Shown here piece by piece: positions 8,497 through 17,170 of a stretch of DNA of 64,000 nucleotides. The notes below the pieces were generated by a model. That model had not been told where the DNA came from. It worked only from the letters and a program-made list of their open reading frames with translations, and did no database searches. Position 1 is the first letter of the stretch, and the number at the start of each line of letters is the position of its first letter. Source of the stretch: Salinibacterium sp. G-O1 (GTDB lineage: Bacteria; Actinomycetota; Actinomycetes; Actinomycetales; Microbacteriaceae); the NCBI RefSeq assembly GCF_030063305.1, contig NZ_JASISV010000001.1, forward strand, positions 1-64,000, given 5' to 3'. A program made the translations under genes and the position numbers.

Positions 8497-9255
8497 CTAC
8501 GCGATCCCTCCCCCATCAACGACGAGCGCCGTCCCGGTCACGTAGCTGGCCTCGTCGCTGGCGAGCCAGACGACGGCCGCGGCAATTTCGCTGGGCTCAC
8601 CCATCCGACCGAGCGGACGATCGGCGGACTCGGCGAGGAAGGCGTCTGCGTCGACCGCGAGCTGGGCAGCTTCGTCCCTGAGCATTCCCGTGTTGACGTC
8701 ACCCGGGTTGACCGAGTTGACACGAATGCCCTGTGGTCCGTGGTCGATGGCGAGAGCCCGCGTCATGTTGACCACTGCACCCTTCGAGGCGCAGTACGAG
8801 ATGGCCTGGCCGCCACCCTTCAGCCCCCACCCCGATCCGGTGTTGACGATGGATCCGCCGCCGGCGGCTGCCATGATCGGCACGATGTGCTTGCACATGA
8901 GAAAGATCGATTTCACGTTGACCCCGAAGACCCGGTCCCATTCCTCGGCCGTGGTCTCGACGGCGGTGGTGCGACGAATGATCCCGGCGTTGTTGAAGAC
9001 GACATTGACGCCGCCGAACGCCTCGATCGTGGTCGCGATGACACGCTGGATGTCGGCCTCATCCGAGACGTCCGCCGCGATGGCGATGGCCGTCCCGCCG
9101 GCGGCCCTGATCTCGTCCGCCACTGCCACCGCGGCATCCTCTCGAAGATCGACCACAGCGACCTGAGCCCCCTCCGCGGCGAAGGCGAGCGCTGAGGCAC
9201 GGCCTATGCCGCCCGCTCCGCCGGTGACAATTGCATTCTTGTTCGCGAGACGCAT
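8497..9255 (-). CDS. Short-chain dehydrogenase/reductase
   Basis: A 252-aa classical SDR with the cofactor motif TGGAGGIGRA, Asp after beta-2 (VVDLRED, favouring NAD), NNAG, catalytic Ser in VNTGSGWG, YxxxK as YCASK, and the C-terminal GTALVVDGGGIA. Such enzymes interconvert alcohols and ketones. It follows the NAD-kinase-like gene by about 15 bp within the gcvPA operon and precedes an aldo/keto reductase, so the operon encodes two oxidoreductases of unknown substrate. The ATG at 9255 with GGAA six bases upstream is preferred; an ATG at 9267 is possible. Confidence 0.9.
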   Translation of the reverse strand: MRLANKNAIVTGGAGGIGRASALAFAAEGAQVAVVDLREDAAVAVADEIRAAGGTAIAIAADVSDEADIQRVIATTIEAFGGVNVVFNNAGIIRRTTAVETTAEEWDRVFGVNVKSIFLMCKHIVPIMAAAGGGSIVNTGSGWGLKGGGQAISYCASKGAVVNMTRALAIDHGPQGIRVNSVNPGDVNTGMLRDEAAQLAVDADAFLAESADRPLGRMGEPSEIAAAVVWLASDEASYVTGTALVVDGGGIA

Positions 9256-9270
9256 GTGAGTTTCCATTTC

Positions 9271-10446
9271 TTATTGTGGGGCTGTTACGGGGTAGACGCC
9301 GGAACTTCGAGCGCCGGTGATGACAGAGATGTGGCCGGAAAGCCGCAGGTCGACATCCCGGCTGCCGGTGTCGACGAGTAAGGGGCGACCGGCGAGGTTC
9401 GCCAGTTTTCCCTCGGTCGCGACAACGAGGAGAGGATCAGTACCGAGGGCTTCGATGACTCGCCCCGAGATCTGCTGGTTCCCGCGGCCCAGCAGAAAAC
9501 CCTGGCCGCCGATGACAGTGACGACCGCCCTGATTCGCAAGGTGGATTCAGTCGGGCGAGCTCGGGTGAAGGTCGCGATGAGCTCCAGAAGTTGCTTCTC
9601 GGAGGCATCCGCGAGAAGCAGCGTGCATGCGTTGCCCGCCGCACCCTCGAACCGCACGACATCGACGCCGAGCGGAGTCTTGGGTACACCGAGCTGCCGG
9701 GCGACCTCCATCATCGTGCCCCCGGGGCCGAGCAGGTACAACCATCCGGGCGTCATCCGCGCAATCGCGCCAGCGGCCGCAACGCGCACGGCGGCGGCGT
9801 CAGAGGCGGGCGTCGCGCTCTTGCGGGATTGCGTGCGGCCAGCGATGAACGGCACGGGGACCATGGCGAAGAGCCGGGGATCCACCCGACCCTCCCGGAT
9901 CTGGTCCTCATCCACATCGAGGATTTCGCGCTGTTCGAGCGGCAGCGCTCCCTCCGCCCATTGAGCGGCCAGAGCTCCGGCCGCTGCCGGGCTCACGGCG
10001 AAGCAACTCGAGTACATCTTCACTCCCGCCGGTACGCCGACAACGGGCTGCTCCGCGCCGAGTCCGGCCGCGACATCCCGCGCTGTGCCATCGCCGCCCA
10101 CGAACAGTATGAGGCTCGCGCCAGCGTCGACCAGCGCCGCCGTTGCGGCGGTCGTGTCCGCCCCCGTCGTCGCAGCCGCACCGGCAGGCCGATAGACGAC
10201 CTGAGGGCGCAAGCCGCTCAGCCTCACCGCATCGGCACCCATGGCTCCGTCTGCCGTGATGATCTCAGCCGCCGGATGACGGGTGGCCAGCACCTGCAGT
10301 GCGAGAAGAGCCCGCTCTCTGGCGTTCTGGCGCGCACCCCGTTCGCGAGCGGTGGCCTGCACGACGATGCCGTCGCTGCCCTTAAGCCCGGCCGGCCCGC
10401 CGATCCCCGCTACCGGATTGATGAGCAGGCCGATACTCCGGGTCAT
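9271..10446 (-). CDS. ATP-NAD kinase-like protein (AcoX-type)
   Basis: A 391-aa protein whose N-terminus reads IGLLINPVAGIGGPAGLKGSDG and which carries GGDGTARDVAAG, the diacylglycerol/NAD-kinase-fold nucleotide signature. It matches the group of ATP-NAD kinase-like proteins that includes AcoX of acetoin operons. Its biochemical reaction is not established in general, and NAD(P) or another small phosphate acceptor is possible. The ATG overlaps the gcvPB stop codon (ATGA), so translation is coupled to the glycine decarboxylase subunit. It may supply NADP for the two downstream reductases (inference). Confidence 0.82.
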   Translation of the reverse strand: MTRSIGLLINPVAGIGGPAGLKGSDGIVVQATARERGARQNARERALLALQVLATRHPAAEIITADGAMGADAVRLSGLRPQVVYRPAGAAATTGADTTAATAALVDAGASLILFVGGDGTARDVAAGLGAEQPVVGVPAGVKMYSSCFAVSPAAAGALAAQWAEGALPLEQREILDVDEDQIREGRVDPRLFAMVPVPFIAGRTQSRKSATPASDAAAVRVAAAGAIARMTPGWLYLLGPGGTMMEVARQLGVPKTPLGVDVVRFEGAAGNACTLLLADASEKQLLELIATFTRARPTESTLRIRAVVTVIGGQGFLLGRGNQQISGRVIEALGTDPLLVVATEGKLANLAGRPLLVDTGSRDVDLRLSGHISVITGARSSGVYPVTAPQ

Positions 10447-12008
10447 GCGCCGAAATACTTGCGCTGGTACCCCCGCCAGGTGATCGCCCATCGTTCTGGG
10501 TCATCGAGGTCGTCGTGGTGGATGTGGTGCACGGTCTGGTTGTGCGGTGCGGTGCGGACAATCTCCGGGGTCTCTCGGGCCTCCCGCGCCACCTCGGCGA
10601 GCACGGCCGCGTACTCATCGAGTTCGGCCATGGAGTACGACTCCGTCGGTTCCAGAGTGAAAGGCTGCGGAACGATGTAGGGGTGGTGGCTGGTCCAGTA
10701 GTGCATCCCGAAGTCGGAGGCGCGCACGCCAATTTCCTCGGAGGTGATGCCCGTCTCCTGGAAAAGTTCCTCCCAGGAGTAGCGCACCTGTTCGATCCGG
10801 CGTCGGCCCGTGGCATACGGGGCGGAAGCCCCCGGAATTTCAAGGATCTTCTTCATCAGATAGTTGTTGTTCAACACTGCGGTCTCGGCGACGGCGCGCA
10901 GCCCTTCGCCTCCGAGGGCCATGATCCACGAATAGGCGCGCACCAGGTTCGGGATGACGCCGTAGAACGGGGCAACCTTCCCGATGGAGTTCGGACGGTC
11001 AGAGTCCAGAGCGAAATGATCGCCGTTCTTCGTGATGACCGGGCCGGGCAGGAACGGCTCCAGTTGCTCCGAGACTGCGTTGGCCCCGCTGCCGGGCCCG
11101 CCACAGGCGTGGGGGGTGCCGAAGGTCTTGTGGATATTGAAGTGGCAAACATCGAATCCGGCGTCCCTGGCACGAGTGATTCCGAGGATGCCGTTGGCGT
11201 TCGCCTGATCGTACGACGCGAGGGCCCCCACGGAATGTGCCAACGAGACCCATTCGGTCACCCCCGGGTTGAAGATTCCCGTGTCCTCCGGATTCGTGAT
11301 CATGATCGCCGCGGTCTGCGGGCCGATGACGGCTCGGAGGGCTTCCACATCGGGATATCCGTCTGCGTCGGGGTAAAGGGTGATGACCTTGTAACCGGCG
11401 GCCTTCGCGGTGGCGGCGTTGGACGGATGGCTGAAGATCGTGGTTACCACCTCGGTGCGCTGATCACCTTCACCGTTTGCCTCGTGGAACGCGCGGATCA
11501 TCGAGATGTTGGTCCAGATCGCGGTCGAACCGCCACTCGTATGCAGGGAGACGCTGTGCATTCCGGAGATCTCGGCGAGCATCCTTTCGAGGTTCCAGAT
11601 CAGGCCGAGTACCCCCTGCACATCGGCTTCGTTCTGCATCGGGTGCAGGTCTACCAGCTTCGTCGTGCGAATCAGGGCGTCGTTCACTTTGGGGGCGTAC
11701 TTCATCGTGCAGGTGCCCTGACCCACGTCGACGTTCAGGTCTGCGCCCAGGTTTTCCTGGCTGAGGCGAAGGTAGTGACGAAGTACGCGCATCTGGGCCA
11801 TCTCCGGCAGGGCTGGCGGGCTTGCCCGTCTCATGCCCGCTGGCAGATCGGCGAGAACGTCGCCCACCGCATCGCGGATGCCGGATTCGACCTGCGAAAC
11901 CAGAACCCCGCGCTCGCCCGGATTGGTCAGCTCGAAAATGATGGGCTCATCCCACCTGGCCTGGTGAAAACGGCGCTGGGCTGGCTTGGGTGCGATGGGG
12001 AGGCTCAT
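10443..12008 (-). CDS. gcvPB: Glycine decarboxylase P-protein, subunit 2
   Basis: A 521-aa PLP-dependent subunit of the split (two-subunit) P-protein. The PLP lysine lies in NIHKTFGTPHACGGPGSGA, and HTSGGSTAIWTNISM and ITNPEDTGIFNPG are conserved. With GcvPA it decarboxylates glycine and transfers the aminomethyl group to the lipoyl arm of GcvH. It overlaps gcvPA by 4 bases (ATGA). No gcvH, gcvT or lpd is present here. The operon also carries an NAD-kinase-like gene, an SDR and an aldo/keto reductase and is preceded by the sugar-type operator at 13439, which is unusual for glycine cleavage. Confidence 0.94.
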   Translation of the reverse strand: MSLPIAPKPAQRRFHQARWDEPIIFELTNPGERGVLVSQVESGIRDAVGDVLADLPAGMRRASPPALPEMAQMRVLRHYLRLSQENLGADLNVDVGQGTCTMKYAPKVNDALIRTTKLVDLHPMQNEADVQGVLGLIWNLERMLAEISGMHSVSLHTSGGSTAIWTNISMIRAFHEANGEGDQRTEVVTTIFSHPSNAATAKAAGYKVITLYPDADGYPDVEALRAVIGPQTAAIMITNPEDTGIFNPGVTEWVSLAHSVGALASYDQANANGILGITRARDAGFDVCHFNIHKTFGTPHACGGPGSGANAVSEQLEPFLPGPVITKNGDHFALDSDRPNSIGKVAPFYGVIPNLVRAYSWIMALGGEGLRAVAETAVLNNNYLMKKILEIPGASAPYATGRRRIEQVRYSWEELFQETGITSEEIGVRASDFGMHYWTSHHPYIVPQPFTLEPTESYSMAELDEYAAVLAEVAREARETPEIVRTAPHNQTVHHIHHDDLDDPERWAITWRGYQRKYFGA

Positions 12009-13405
12009 GCGCTCTTCTCCTGGGTGGTGCTGGACGCTGTGGCAGACGCGATGGCATCCGTCAGACGATCGATGTCATGTTGGGTCGTCATCTCGGTGAC
12101 GCACACGAGCAGCTCGTACTCCCCGACCACGACACCGGGGTCGATCGCGAGCGGTCGAAGCCGATCGACAACGGTGCGGCTGTCGACGCCGGTGGCGCTG
12201 AGATCGATGACGAATTCGCGCAGGTGCAGAGCGTTGTCGTTGAGGGTCACGCCGGCGAGCGCGCCGAGCCGTGCCTGCGCGTAGGTGGTGCGCGCAAGAA
12301 TGGTCTCGGCCAGCTCGGCCATGCCCTGCGGTCCCATCAGGGCAAGGTAGACGCCGGCAGCAATACCCCACAGGGCTGCTGCGGTTCCGACCCACTCCTT
12401 TCCCTCCTCGCGAAGCGCGAAGGAGGTGCGGTCGTAGGCGACATCCCCGAATCCGTATTCACCGGCGACATCGGTCGACGCGAGCCCGAACAGCCGCGAC
12501 GGCATCTCCATTACGAACCTGGGATCGTCGTGAACGGCAATGAATCCCCCGTGGGCCCCACCGAACCACTGATGCAATCCCAATGCCTGAATGTCTCCGC
12601 ACACGATGTCGGCGCCCTGGTCAGCGGGCGGCGTCAGTGCGCCGTAACCGATGGGGTCGGTACCGACAACGAGAATCGCACCGACCGCGTGGGCTGCGTC
12701 GGCAAGTTGCCGGATGGCGGTCTCTACGGCTCCGGTGCAGCTCGGGGTTTCCACCCAGACGGCTGCGGTGTCCGCGCCCAACAACGCGATGATCGCCTCG
12801 ACGTGCGCGGTGCCGTCGATCGTGGGCACGAACGTGAGGTCGAGGTTCGGCCGCACAAAGTCGTCGACGCGTGACACCTTGTCTGGCAGCACGTCGCTGC
12901 ACACCACCACGCCGCGACGCCCCGTGATGCGTCCCGCCATCGACAACGCCGTTGCCGTGGCCTGAAACCCGTCGTAGGTCGGCACGTTCACGACCTCCAT
13001 GTTCAGCAGCTCCGCCATGAGCGACTGGTACTGGAACAACGCCTGGAACCGACCGTGGTCTTCGTAGGGTTCGCCAGCGTATGCAGTCAGGAACTCACTG
13101 CGATTGATCACCTCGTCAACGACGGCGGGAACGAAGTGGTTGTATGTGCCGAAGCCAAGGAAGCTCAGTCTTTCCTTGGTGGAGACATTGTGATTCAACT
13201 CGCCTTCGACGTGGCGAACCAGGTCTTGCTCGGCCACCAGCGGCGCCGGCAGGTCGAGCGGGCGGTTCAGTCGAAGGCTGGCAGGGATGTCCGCGTAGAA
13301 ATCCTCGGTGCTGCCTGCCCCGACGGCCGCAAGCATCGCGGCCTTCGTCGCGGGAGCACTATTCGGGATGTACGGATGGACAAAGGAATCTGGCACGTGG
13401 TCCAA
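12005..13405 (-). CDS. gcvPA: Glycine decarboxylase P-protein, subunit 1
   Basis: A 466-aa first subunit of the split glycine decarboxylase. Recognisable segments are SFLGFGTYNHFVPAVVDEVI, TAYAGEPYEDHGRFQALFQY, NVPTYDGFQATATALSMA and GDIQALGLHQWFGGAHGGF. It heads a five-gene operon. Possible starts are TTG at 13405 and GTG at 13396, the latter with GGGG about 9 bases upstream. A promoter TTGACC-17-TAGCTT (13458-13486, minus strand) with operator 13439-13455 directly downstream precedes it. No glycine riboswitch fits in the roughly 50-base leader. The pairing with sugar genes suggests a dedicated P-protein rather than the housekeeping copy. Confidence 0.94.
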   Translation of the reverse strand: MDHVPDSFVHPYIPNSAPATKAAMLAAVGAGSTEDFYADIPASLRLNRPLDLPAPLVAEQDLVRHVEGELNHNVSTKERLSFLGFGTYNHFVPAVVDEVINRSEFLTAYAGEPYEDHGRFQALFQYQSLMAELLNMEVVNVPTYDGFQATATALSMAGRITGRRGVVVCSDVLPDKVSRVDDFVRPNLDLTFVPTIDGTAHVEAIIALLGADTAAVWVETPSCTGAVETAIRQLADAAHAVGAILVVGTDPIGYGALTPPADQGADIVCGDIQALGLHQWFGGAHGGFIAVHDDPRFVMEMPSRLFGLASTDVAGEYGFGDVAYDRTSFALREEGKEWVGTAAALWGIAAGVYLALMGPQGMAELAETILARTTYAQARLGALAGVTLNDNALHLREFVIDLSATGVDSRTVVDRLRPLAIDPGVVVGEYELLVCVTEMTTQHDIDRLTDAIASATASSTTQEKSA

Positions 13406-13438
13406 CCCCGGTTTCTGTCGTCGGTTCAGTACTGAGTA

Positions 13439-13455
13439 CTGTATTTTGTATACAG
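13439..13455. promoter_or_regulatory. GntR-type operator, gcvPA operon
   Basis: CTGTATTTTGTATACAG is an inverted repeat (CTGTAT, 5-base spacer, ATACAG), one mismatch from the site at 15568. It lies just downstream of a TTGACC-17-TAGCTT promoter that points to gcvPA, and between that gene and the GH42 stop codon. This position fits repression. Confidence 0.75.
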
Positions 13456-13460
13456 AAAAG

Positions 13461-15524
13461 CTATAACGAAGTCGGCGTCAGGTCAAGGGTGCGATGAGCG
13501 AGCACCGCGACGCCGAATCCTGGCAGTCGGATGTCAGCGCCGATGGGGATATCCGCACCGCACAGAAGGTCGACCGCTGCCGCCGGCGCTTGAACCAGGA
13601 TCTCGTCGGCCCCGTGGTTTAGGAAGAACGTGAACGACTCGTCGTCACCGACTCGCGTGACCACCTCCAGCAGCCGATTGGGGTGCTGGCGGCGATCGAC
13701 GCTCGCAGCATCGAGGATCTGGCCGAGCACCGCCTCGAGCCCGTTCTCCCGCAGCGCAGCGCTGAGGTACCACGCCGCCCCGGCCCCCGAGGCGTTGCGC
13801 ACGATAGCTGCCCGTCCATCCAGCACCCCCGTCGAGTAGGTCGCGACGACCTCTGCGGAGTCGGCGACGTCGATCCATTCACTCCAGGTCTCGATCTCGT
13901 GATCGGAGCCGGCGAGCGTGATCGCCCCGGTGTCACCATCGGCCAACGGCCACCACTCGTCGACCTCGACACCGAGCAGGTTCCGGAGCGGACCGGGAGC
14001 CCCACCGGGGTGGATCTTCTCCGTCGGGTCTACGACCCCGCTGAACGGACCGACCACCAGGTGACCGCCGCCCTCCACAAACGACGTGAGAGCCTCGGCC
14101 TGCTCCTGGGTGACGACATAGAGATTCGGCACGACCACGACGTCATATCGGGCGAACGGACTCTCGAATCCGCCGCCGGCCTTCACTACGTCGACCGTCT
14201 GACCCAGCGCAAAGAGGGCACCATGCCAGGCTCTGGCCTGCTCCAGCCAGTCCAGTCGCTGTGAGGGAAGGGAATCATTTGCGGAGCTGCCCCACCACGA
14301 GTCCCAGTCGACGACCAGGGCGACTCGCGCCGACACCCTGCTGCCGCGTACAGCGTCTATCTTCTTCAGCTCGGCGCCGAGCGCCGCGGTCTCGGCAAAG
14401 GTGCGGCTCTTTTCGCCACGGTGTCCGAGCATCGCCGAATGGAATTTTTCGGGCCCGAACCTGGCCTGCCTCCACTGGAAGAACATCGCGCCGTCCGAAC
14501 CGTGCGCGATCGCCTGATAGCTGTCGAGACGCATCCGACCGGGCGCCTTGGGCACATTGACGTCACGCCAACTGACCGCGCTCGGGGCCTGCTCGAGCAG
14601 CAACCAGGGCTGGCCGCTCTTTAATGAGCGCATGAGCCCATAGTTGAGCGCGGCTGGCACGTGGGCCAGTGGATCCCCGGGGTCGGGATAGGCATCGTCG
14701 GTCACTACATCTTCGACCGCGGCGAAATCCCAATAGTCGAGCTCCTTGAAGAGGCTCATGAAGTTCGTGGTGACCGGAATGTCGGGGGTCACTCGTCGTA
14801 GGACGTCTATTTCCGACTGGAACAGCTCAAGCAGCGCGTCAGATCCGAATCGCTCAAAATCGAGCAACTGCGAGGGGTTGATGGGTCCCATCGATGTGCG
14901 GGGTGGCTCGATGTGATCGAACGACAGGTAGTGCTGACCCCAGCAACTTGTGCCCCAGGCCTCATTGAGGCCGTCGATGTCGCCGTACCGGCTCTCGAGC
15001 CAGCGACGGAAGTGCGCACCGGAGACAGGGCACCAGCATCGCGGCACGTGGTCTCCGTACTCGTTCGAGATGTGCCACAGAGCGAGCGCCGGGTGTTCTG
15101 CGTAGCGCACCGCCATGGCTTCGGTGAGCCGGAGGGCATGGGAACGGAAGACCGGTGAACTCGGGCAGTACGCCTGACGGGAACCGAACTCCAGGCGCTG
15201 GCCGTGAACATTGTGCGGCAAGATCTCGGGATGCTCCCGAATGAGCCACGCGGGCGGCGTCGCCGTGGCGGTAGCCAGATCCACCTTGATCCCGTGCTCC
15301 CACAGCAGATTGATGACCCGGTCAAGCCAGTCGAAATCGTAGGTTCCCTGAGTTTTCTCGATGCGCGGCCAGGAGAATACCGGCAGCGACACAAGGTTTA
15401 CACCCGCCTCGCGCATGAGTCTGGCATCCTCGACCCACACCTCTTCTGGCCACTGATCAGGGTTGTAGTCGCCACCGTAAGCAAGTGCGTCGAGACGGAT
15501 GGGTCGGGATGGCGTCGTTGTCAC
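13461..15524 (-). CDS. Beta-galactosidase, glycoside hydrolase family 42
   Basis: A 687-aa GH42 enzyme: TIM barrel opening with LAYGGDYNPDQWPEEVW, acid/base Glu in the ALWHISNEYG segment, nucleophile Glu in WLLLEQAPSAVSW, then the trimerisation and beta-sandwich domains. GH42 enzymes hydrolyse beta-galactosides and occur inside the cell, acting on imported oligosaccharides; no signal peptide is present. It starts with GTG, diverges from the FadR-type GntR gene and shares its operator at 15568-15584. With two nearby ABC importers it forms the core of a glycoside-utilisation block. Confidence 0.94.
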   Translation of the reverse strand: MTTTPSRPIRLDALAYGGDYNPDQWPEEVWVEDARLMREAGVNLVSLPVFSWPRIEKTQGTYDFDWLDRVINLLWEHGIKVDLATATATPPAWLIREHPEILPHNVHGQRLEFGSRQAYCPSSPVFRSHALRLTEAMAVRYAEHPALALWHISNEYGDHVPRCWCPVSGAHFRRWLESRYGDIDGLNEAWGTSCWGQHYLSFDHIEPPRTSMGPINPSQLLDFERFGSDALLELFQSEIDVLRRVTPDIPVTTNFMSLFKELDYWDFAAVEDVVTDDAYPDPGDPLAHVPAALNYGLMRSLKSGQPWLLLEQAPSAVSWRDVNVPKAPGRMRLDSYQAIAHGSDGAMFFQWRQARFGPEKFHSAMLGHRGEKSRTFAETAALGAELKKIDAVRGSRVSARVALVVDWDSWWGSSANDSLPSQRLDWLEQARAWHGALFALGQTVDVVKAGGGFESPFARYDVVVVPNLYVVTQEQAEALTSFVEGGGHLVVGPFSGVVDPTEKIHPGGAPGPLRNLLGVEVDEWWPLADGDTGAITLAGSDHEIETWSEWIDVADSAEVVATYSTGVLDGRAAIVRNASGAGAAWYLSAALRENGLEAVLGQILDAASVDRRQHPNRLLEVVTRVGDDESFTFFLNHGADEILVQAPAAAVDLLCGADIPIGADIRLPGFGVAVLAHRTLDLTPTSL

Positions 15525-15567
15525 ATCAACTCACTTTCACAGGGAGGGGTGCCGAAAGGCGAATACT

Positions 15568-15584
15568 CTGTATTCTGTATACAG
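15568..15584. promoter_or_regulatory. GntR-type operator, GH42/gntR intergenic
   Basis: CTGTATTCTGTATACAG is the best copy of the shared operator, with inverted CTGTAT/ATACAG arms. The core TGTATACA, common to all four sites, fits the FadR-family pattern of GT and AC half-sites. It lies between divergent GH42 and gntR, so autoregulation is likely. Confidence 0.78.
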
Positions 15585-15656
15585 GCCGTAGTCGAATCAT
15601 GCTACTCCAAGCGCGACCTAAACTTATGCTCACTACGCACACCCTCGGAGGGCCCC

Positions 15657-16325
15657 TTGGCAATCGAACGCAAAACGCTCCGCTCCCAAGTGCGCGACGA
15701 GCTTCTCGCCCGCATGCGCTCGGGTGAGGCCCAACCCGGTGAGGGGATCAACGAGGTTCAGCTCGCCTCAGAACTGGGCGTGAGCCGTACGCCACTGCGC
15801 GAGGCACTGATTGGACTTGAGAGCGAAGGTCAGATCACCAGCGAGAACGGCAAGGGTTTTCGCTTCGTCAAGCTGAGCGCGTCAGAGTTCGAGGAACTTG
15901 GGCCCATCATGGCGGCCCTGGAGAGCCTCGCAATCGAGCTGACTCCCGCTGATGTGATGAGAAGCATTGGGCGTGAGCTGAAGGTGCTGGCAGACGACTT
16001 CAGTCAAAACATCGCCGAGCACGGCGTCATCGCCCAGCGAGATGATGAATGGCACAGCGTCATGCTCAGCGAGTGCCCCAATGCGCGTCTCCTCGAGACG
16101 ATCGAAGGGGTGCGCGCCCTGTTCCACCGGTATGAGTCACTGCTCGTCCCCAATGAGGTCATGGTCGATCGCGTGGCTGCCGAACACCTGGAGATCGCCG
16201 ATGCTCTCATTGCCGGAGACATCCCGCTCGCCCAGAAGGCGCTGAAGGCCAACTGGATCAATGGCGCGCGGCGAATCCTTGCGAACGCCACCAGCGAGCA
16301 CATCGCACTCCAGGAGCGCAGCTAA
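15657..16325 (+). CDS. FadR-type GntR regulator of the sugar/gcvP block
   Basis: A 222-aa regulator. The N-terminal winged helix reads RSQVRDELLARMRSGEAQPG followed by INEVQLASELGVSRTPLREA, a classic FadR-subfamily sequence. The C-terminal FCD-like all-helical ligand domain contains DDEWHSVMLSECPNARLLET. The likely start is TTG at 15657 with GGAGGG four bases before it; upstream in-frame sequence has no family similarity. It diverges from GH42 across the best operator copy. Its effector is unknown; a sugar acid, sugar phosphate or glycerate-type molecule would fit FCD domains (inference). Confidence 0.9.
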   Translation: MAIERKTLRSQVRDELLARMRSGEAQPGEGINEVQLASELGVSRTPLREALIGLESEGQITSENGKGFRFVKLSASEFEELGPIMAALESLAIELTPADVMRSIGRELKVLADDFSQNIAEHGVIAQRDDEWHSVMLSECPNARLLETIEGVRALFHRYESLLVPNEVMVDRVAAEHLEIADALIAGDIPLAQKALKANWINGARRILANATSEHIALQERS

Positions 16326-17170
16326 CCCTTGACGGCCCCGCCCAGCAGACCCGCGATGAACTGGCGCTGGAAGATCAGAAACAGTATGAGCAAGGGCAGG
16401 GTTGCCAGTAGTGAGCCGAGCATGAGCCCGGAGTAGTCCACCCGCGACAAACCGATCATCGTATTCAGTGCCACCGGCACCGTGTAGTTGTCTTCCGTAT
16501 TGAGCATGAGCAGCGGCCAGATGAACGAGTTCCACTGCGTCATGAACGTGTAGATGATCAGGGCCGCGATCTGCGGCTTCGCCACAGGGAGCACGATGCG
16601 ATAGAAGGTGCGAAATTCGTTGGCGCCGTCAATCCGCGCGGACTCGATGAGCGAATCCGGAAAGTCCAGAAACGATTGCCGCATGAGGAAAATCCCGAAG
16701 GCACTCGCGACAAACGGCAAAATGACGGCCTGGTAGCTGTCGATCCACCCGATGCTCGCCATCATCTGGAACAACGGGACCAACAGCACCTGCATCGGGA
16801 TCATCATCGTGACCAGGATGAGACCGAAGGCAACGTTGCGCCCTCGAAATGAAAATTTCGCCAGTCCATAGCCGGCCATGATGCTCACGATCGAGCTGAA
16901 CGCCGTGTAAACGATGGCCACGGCAAGACTGTTGATCATCACTCGCCCAAAATTGACGTCCTCCTGCAGTCTGGCCAGGTTGGTCAGCAACTCGCCACCC
17001 GGCAGCACGGGTAGAGGCGTGCCGAACAGGTCGGATGTGCGATGGGTTGACGCGACGACCATCCAGAGGAACGGGATGAGGCTGATGATCGAGCCGACGA
17101 GCAGCACAAGGTAGATCGGCGCGTGCCGAAGCGAAGCGCCCAGCCTCGTCGCATCCTGTGAACGTGTCAT
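16322..17170 (-). CDS. Sugar ABC importer A, permease 2 (MalG-like)
   Basis: A 282-aa inner-membrane permease with six predicted hydrophobic segments, starting YLVLLVGSIISLIPFLWMVV. The conserved ATPase-contact loop is DFPDSLIESARIDGANEFRT. It belongs to the CUT1 group of carbohydrate importers. It overlaps permease 1 by 4 bases (ATGA) and ends convergently with the gntR gene. No ATPase gene is in the window, so a shared MsiK-type ATPase encoded elsewhere probably energises all three importers here, as is usual in actinobacteria (inference). Confidence 0.92.
   Translation of the reverse strand: MTRSQDATRLGASLRHAPIYLVLLVGSIISLIPFLWMVVASTHRTSDLFGTPLPVLPGGELLTNLARLQEDVNFGRVMINSLAVAIVYTAFSSIVSIMAGYGLAKFSFRGRNVAFGLILVTMMIPMQVLLVPLFQMMASIGWIDSYQAVILPFVASAFGIFLMRQSFLDFPDSLIESARIDGANEFRTFYRIVLPVAKPQIAALIIYTFMTQWNSFIWPLLMLNTEDNYTVPVALNTMIGLSRVDYSGLMLGSLLATLPLLILFLIFQRQFIAGLLGGAVKG

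Noticed and set aside
10515-12284. 589-codon open frame on the plus strand opposite gcvPB/gcvPA
   Set aside because: It is the antisense shadow of two well-conserved genes; its translation has no recognisable domain and an Arg/Gly/His-rich composition typical of opposite-strand reading in high-GC DNA. The same applies to the long plus-strand frames opposite the acyl-CoA dehydrogenase, putA, M13 peptidase and SBP genes.
13396-13500. Glycine riboswitch ahead of gcvPA
   Set aside because: The leader is only about 50 bases and is occupied by the operator; no tandem aptamer pattern is present.
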